Shown one piece after another: positions 63,301 through 64,000 of a stretch of DNA of 64,000 nucleotides (position 1 is the first letter of the stretch; each line of letters begins with the position of its first letter). The notes under the pieces are model-generated. The model made no database searches and was not told the DNA's origin. It worked only from the letters and a program-made list of their open reading frames with translations. Source of the stretch: Hymenobacter lucidus (lineage in GTDB: Bacteria; Bacteroidota; Bacteroidia; Cytophagales; Hymenobacteraceae); NCBI RefSeq assembly GCF_020447265.1, contig NZ_JAJADR010000003.1, positions 310,001 to 374,000 on the forward strand, read 5' to 3'. Position numbers and translations under genes: made by a program.

Positions 63301-63553
63301 CAACAGCTACGACCGCACCTCGGAGTTCTGGTTTAGAAGCTCTACCTCGGTGGGTATCCGCAACGCGACTATTTCCTACAGCCTGCCCACCACACTCACC
63401 GGCCGCGCCGGTATCAGCAGCGTGAAAGTGTACCTGGTGGCCGTAAACGCCGTCAACTTTTACAATCCCTTCAGCTACAAAGTGTACAGCGGGGCCTTTG
63501 ATTCCTACCCCACCCTGCGCTCGTTGTCGCTGGGTCTGAACGTTGGCTTCTAA
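60341..63553 (+). CDS. SusC-family TonB-dependent outer-membrane transporter (second)
   Basis: A 1070-aa receptor. A long N-terminal stretch includes the signal peptide (GSAYTLLLSALLSAGPACA) and an Ala/Pro-rich linker. Then come the CarboxypepD_reg-like domain (NVTGTVRDTKGEGIPGVSVVLKGTTTG), the TonB box/plug (LSEVVVVGYGTQSKVSLTGAVASV, IYGARSNQGVVVVATKRGK) and the barrel ending LRSLSLGLNVGF. Only moderately similar to the SusC at 29439, so it probably imports a different pectic fragment. Its SusD partner follows 12 bp later. The mature N terminus is less certain than the rest. Confidence 0.93.
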   Translation: MTRRLLLPTCSPGLRHGSAYTLLLSALLSAGPACAAPAAAAPPAARATAPFFMNVTGTVRDTKGEGIPGVSVVLKGTTTGTTTDAKGVFRINLPTGNEVLVLSSIGFKKVEITVGGRSNVDVTLEDETSALSEVVVVGYGTQSKVSLTGAVASVDMKAIEELPVGSLSTALVGQNPGVSVSGGTGRPGDKGQITVRNPIILTKDGGTTRPLYVIDNVVRTEEDFNLLDQSEVEAISVLKDAAAAIYGARSNQGVVVVATKRGKAGPPKFSYSGSVGQADAVRLPTMMNGVEQASYLNDYNFYRGRAATDASIYTPDELEYFGRNNFDWLREAWKPATVTRHALNVSGGTDRATFFAGMSYNYQNANLDNINANKWTFRASTDVNVAKGLKAGLSLSGDLYQKRMYYLKVGGENAENDVRSLMTTPMFNQPYVNGLPVQLGANLDFSSFHFFEIQKSDNYSSQRNTGLNVTANIDYELPFIKGLKARMLYSRTMDNNFGKQYGTRIPVYQFAMLGEHKHIYGGAVTKQNFINNGDIVRLVPSYTSSYQLNGYLNYDRQFGRHQVSALAFFEQSETFFDEAETYKTSPIPGAIDNVRFATGSTYSYESQSESGILSYAGRLNYNFASKYFLELAVRYDGSTNFAPEYRWGLFPSLSAGWILSEEKFFPVTPQISFLKLRGSVGMLGGDATRAYNWQENYKIETGKGAVFGGNSDRTLTATPNNALANRAARWDDNTKYNVGIDARFLKDHLTFTADGFYDHRYNMLTALTASAPLLIGAALPSENFSTVDGFGYEVSLGYNGNITKDWSFRLNSFFSWNDNKQIKVDVEPGKIGQWDDPTGHSTDRGVVGYKYQGMFRTQDDVAKYLETYPNYTLFGDAPKPGMLYYQDIRGPKDASGQYTAPDGKITEDDQTYLTKKESNHYGLGLNPSMTYKGLSLQMTMGISFGGQATVESAARKAATATSNRPEFWTDHWTPDNPNAAYPAPFTSNSYDRTSEFWFRSSTSVGIRNATISYSLPTTLTGRAGISSVKVYLVAVNAVNFYNPFSYKVYSGAFDSYPTLRSLSLGLNVGF

Positions 63554-63565
63554 TCGTTGGATGAC

Positions 63566-64000
63566 ATGAAATTCCCTCGCATCACCACCCTCCTCGCCTG
63601 CTGCGCCTGGCTCATGCTCACGGGCTGCAAAGACACGCTGGACAAAATGGACCTGAGCGCCGCTAGCGAAGATTTGATCTTCCAGGATGAGTCGCTGGCC
63701 AACCTGAACCTGAGCTACATCTACGACCAGAACCTGCCCACCTGGTTCGGCATTTCCGGCACGGGTTTCGGGGCTACCAACCCCAGCATTCTGTCCGACG
63801 AAGTGTATGGCGAAAGTATCTTCCTGGAAGGTACCGTGCAGCAAAACAGCGTAGTCGACTTCGGCACCACCCTCGATGCCAAGAACAACTACGGCAAAAT
63901 TCGCACGATTAACACCTTCCTGAAGGCCGTCAACAACTCGCCCCTGCCCAAGGAAGCCAAAGACCGGCTTCGGTCGCAGGCGCTGTTTTTCCGGGCCTGG
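63566..64000 (+). CDS. SusD-family lipoprotein (3' partial, cut by window end)
   Basis: The ATG at 63566 opens a frame that runs to the window edge (145 codons). The lipoprotein signal ends in the canonical lipobox LTGC (MKFPRITTLLACCAWLMLTGC). ESLANLNLSYIYDQNLPTWF and KIRTINTFLKAVNNSPLPKEAKDRLRSQALFFRAW are SusD N-terminal features. It is the partner of the SusC gene just upstream. The C-terminal SusD domain lies beyond the window. Confidence 0.88.
   Translation, partial: MKFPRITTLLACCAWLMLTGCKDTLDKMDLSAASEDLIFQDESLANLNLSYIYDQNLPTWFGISGTGFGATNPSILSDEVYGESIFLEGTVQQNSVVDFGTTLDAKNNYGKIRTINTFLKAVNNSPLPKEAKDRLRSQALFFRAW

Noticed and set aside
60371..63844. A 1157-codon open frame on the minus strand opposite SusC and SusD
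   Set aside because: It is an antisense shadow of GC-rich coding DNA: low-complexity V/A/G/H-rich product, no domain, while the plus strand encodes an unmistakable SusC.

Overview
The window looks like part of a large carbohydrate-utilisation island in a GC-rich member of the Bacteroidota, most likely Hymenobacter or a close relative. The reasons are two SusC/SusD pairs, SPII lipoproteins, many periplasmic glycoside hydrolases, a one-component AraC regulator and TAnnTTTG-type -7 promoter boxes, all in GC-rich DNA with abundant intergenic palindromic repeats. The genus is inferred; no rRNA or tRNA gene is visible.

Layout. (1) 1-4770, plus strand: the end of a GH127-like beta-L-arabinofuranosidase, an SGNH acetylesterase and a DUF5703 protein. 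They end at a strong bidirectional terminator at 4861-4906. (2) 4989-34209, minus strand: a very long co-directional block headed by a fucose/arabinose isomerase-like gene and SusC/SusD. It continues with PL1 pectate lyase, GH140-like apiosidase, GH43-like, sialidase-fold protein, GH2, GH78, GH105, a second sialidase-fold protein, an STN-esterase, a GH141-like beta-helix protein and a second GH78. Two foreign-looking insertions interrupt it: an AT-rich islet (about 16420-18115) with a NYN/OST-HTH gene and a partial AlbA_2-type gene, and a DUF559 nuclease gene between inverted repeats (20966-21540). (3) 34690-35583, plus: an AraC-family regulator. (4) 35711-38304, minus: sodium/solute symporter then DHDPS-type aldolase. 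(5) 38694-51467, minus: GH67-like alpha-uronidase, MGH1-like hydrolase, GH28, GH95 and a GH2-malectin protein. (6) 51926-64000, plus: PL1, a beta-helix/DUF6298 giant, SGNH esterase, Tat-exported TIM-barrel protein, DUF3826, and a second SusC/SusD pair running off the end.

How it works together. The enzymes fit pectin, and the set GH127, GH78, GH140, GH141, GH2, GH95, GH28, GH105 and PL1 resembles what is known for rhamnogalacturonan-II and RG-I breakdown. Secreted lyases and hydrolases cut the backbone, SusC/SusD import oligosaccharides, periplasmic exo-enzymes and esterases trim side chains, the symporter brings in a monosaccharide or uronate, and the isomerase and aldolase begin its catabolism.

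The most interesting non-coding signal is a 31-bp two-half-site motif, consensus ACATGCTA-N12-AAGATGGTATA. The half-sites are direct repeats 21 bp apart. It occurs once upstream of each of five transcription units, always in the same orientation to the downstream gene, and a candidate -7 box follows at a fixed 22 bp in three of them. This has the geometry of an AraC-family operator and links both SusC/D units, the symporter and both enzyme operons to one regulator, plausibly the AraC protein at 34690. A second notable signal is a repeat family found as four inverted pairs, one of which encloses the DUF559 nuclease gene; this may be a little-described mobile element.
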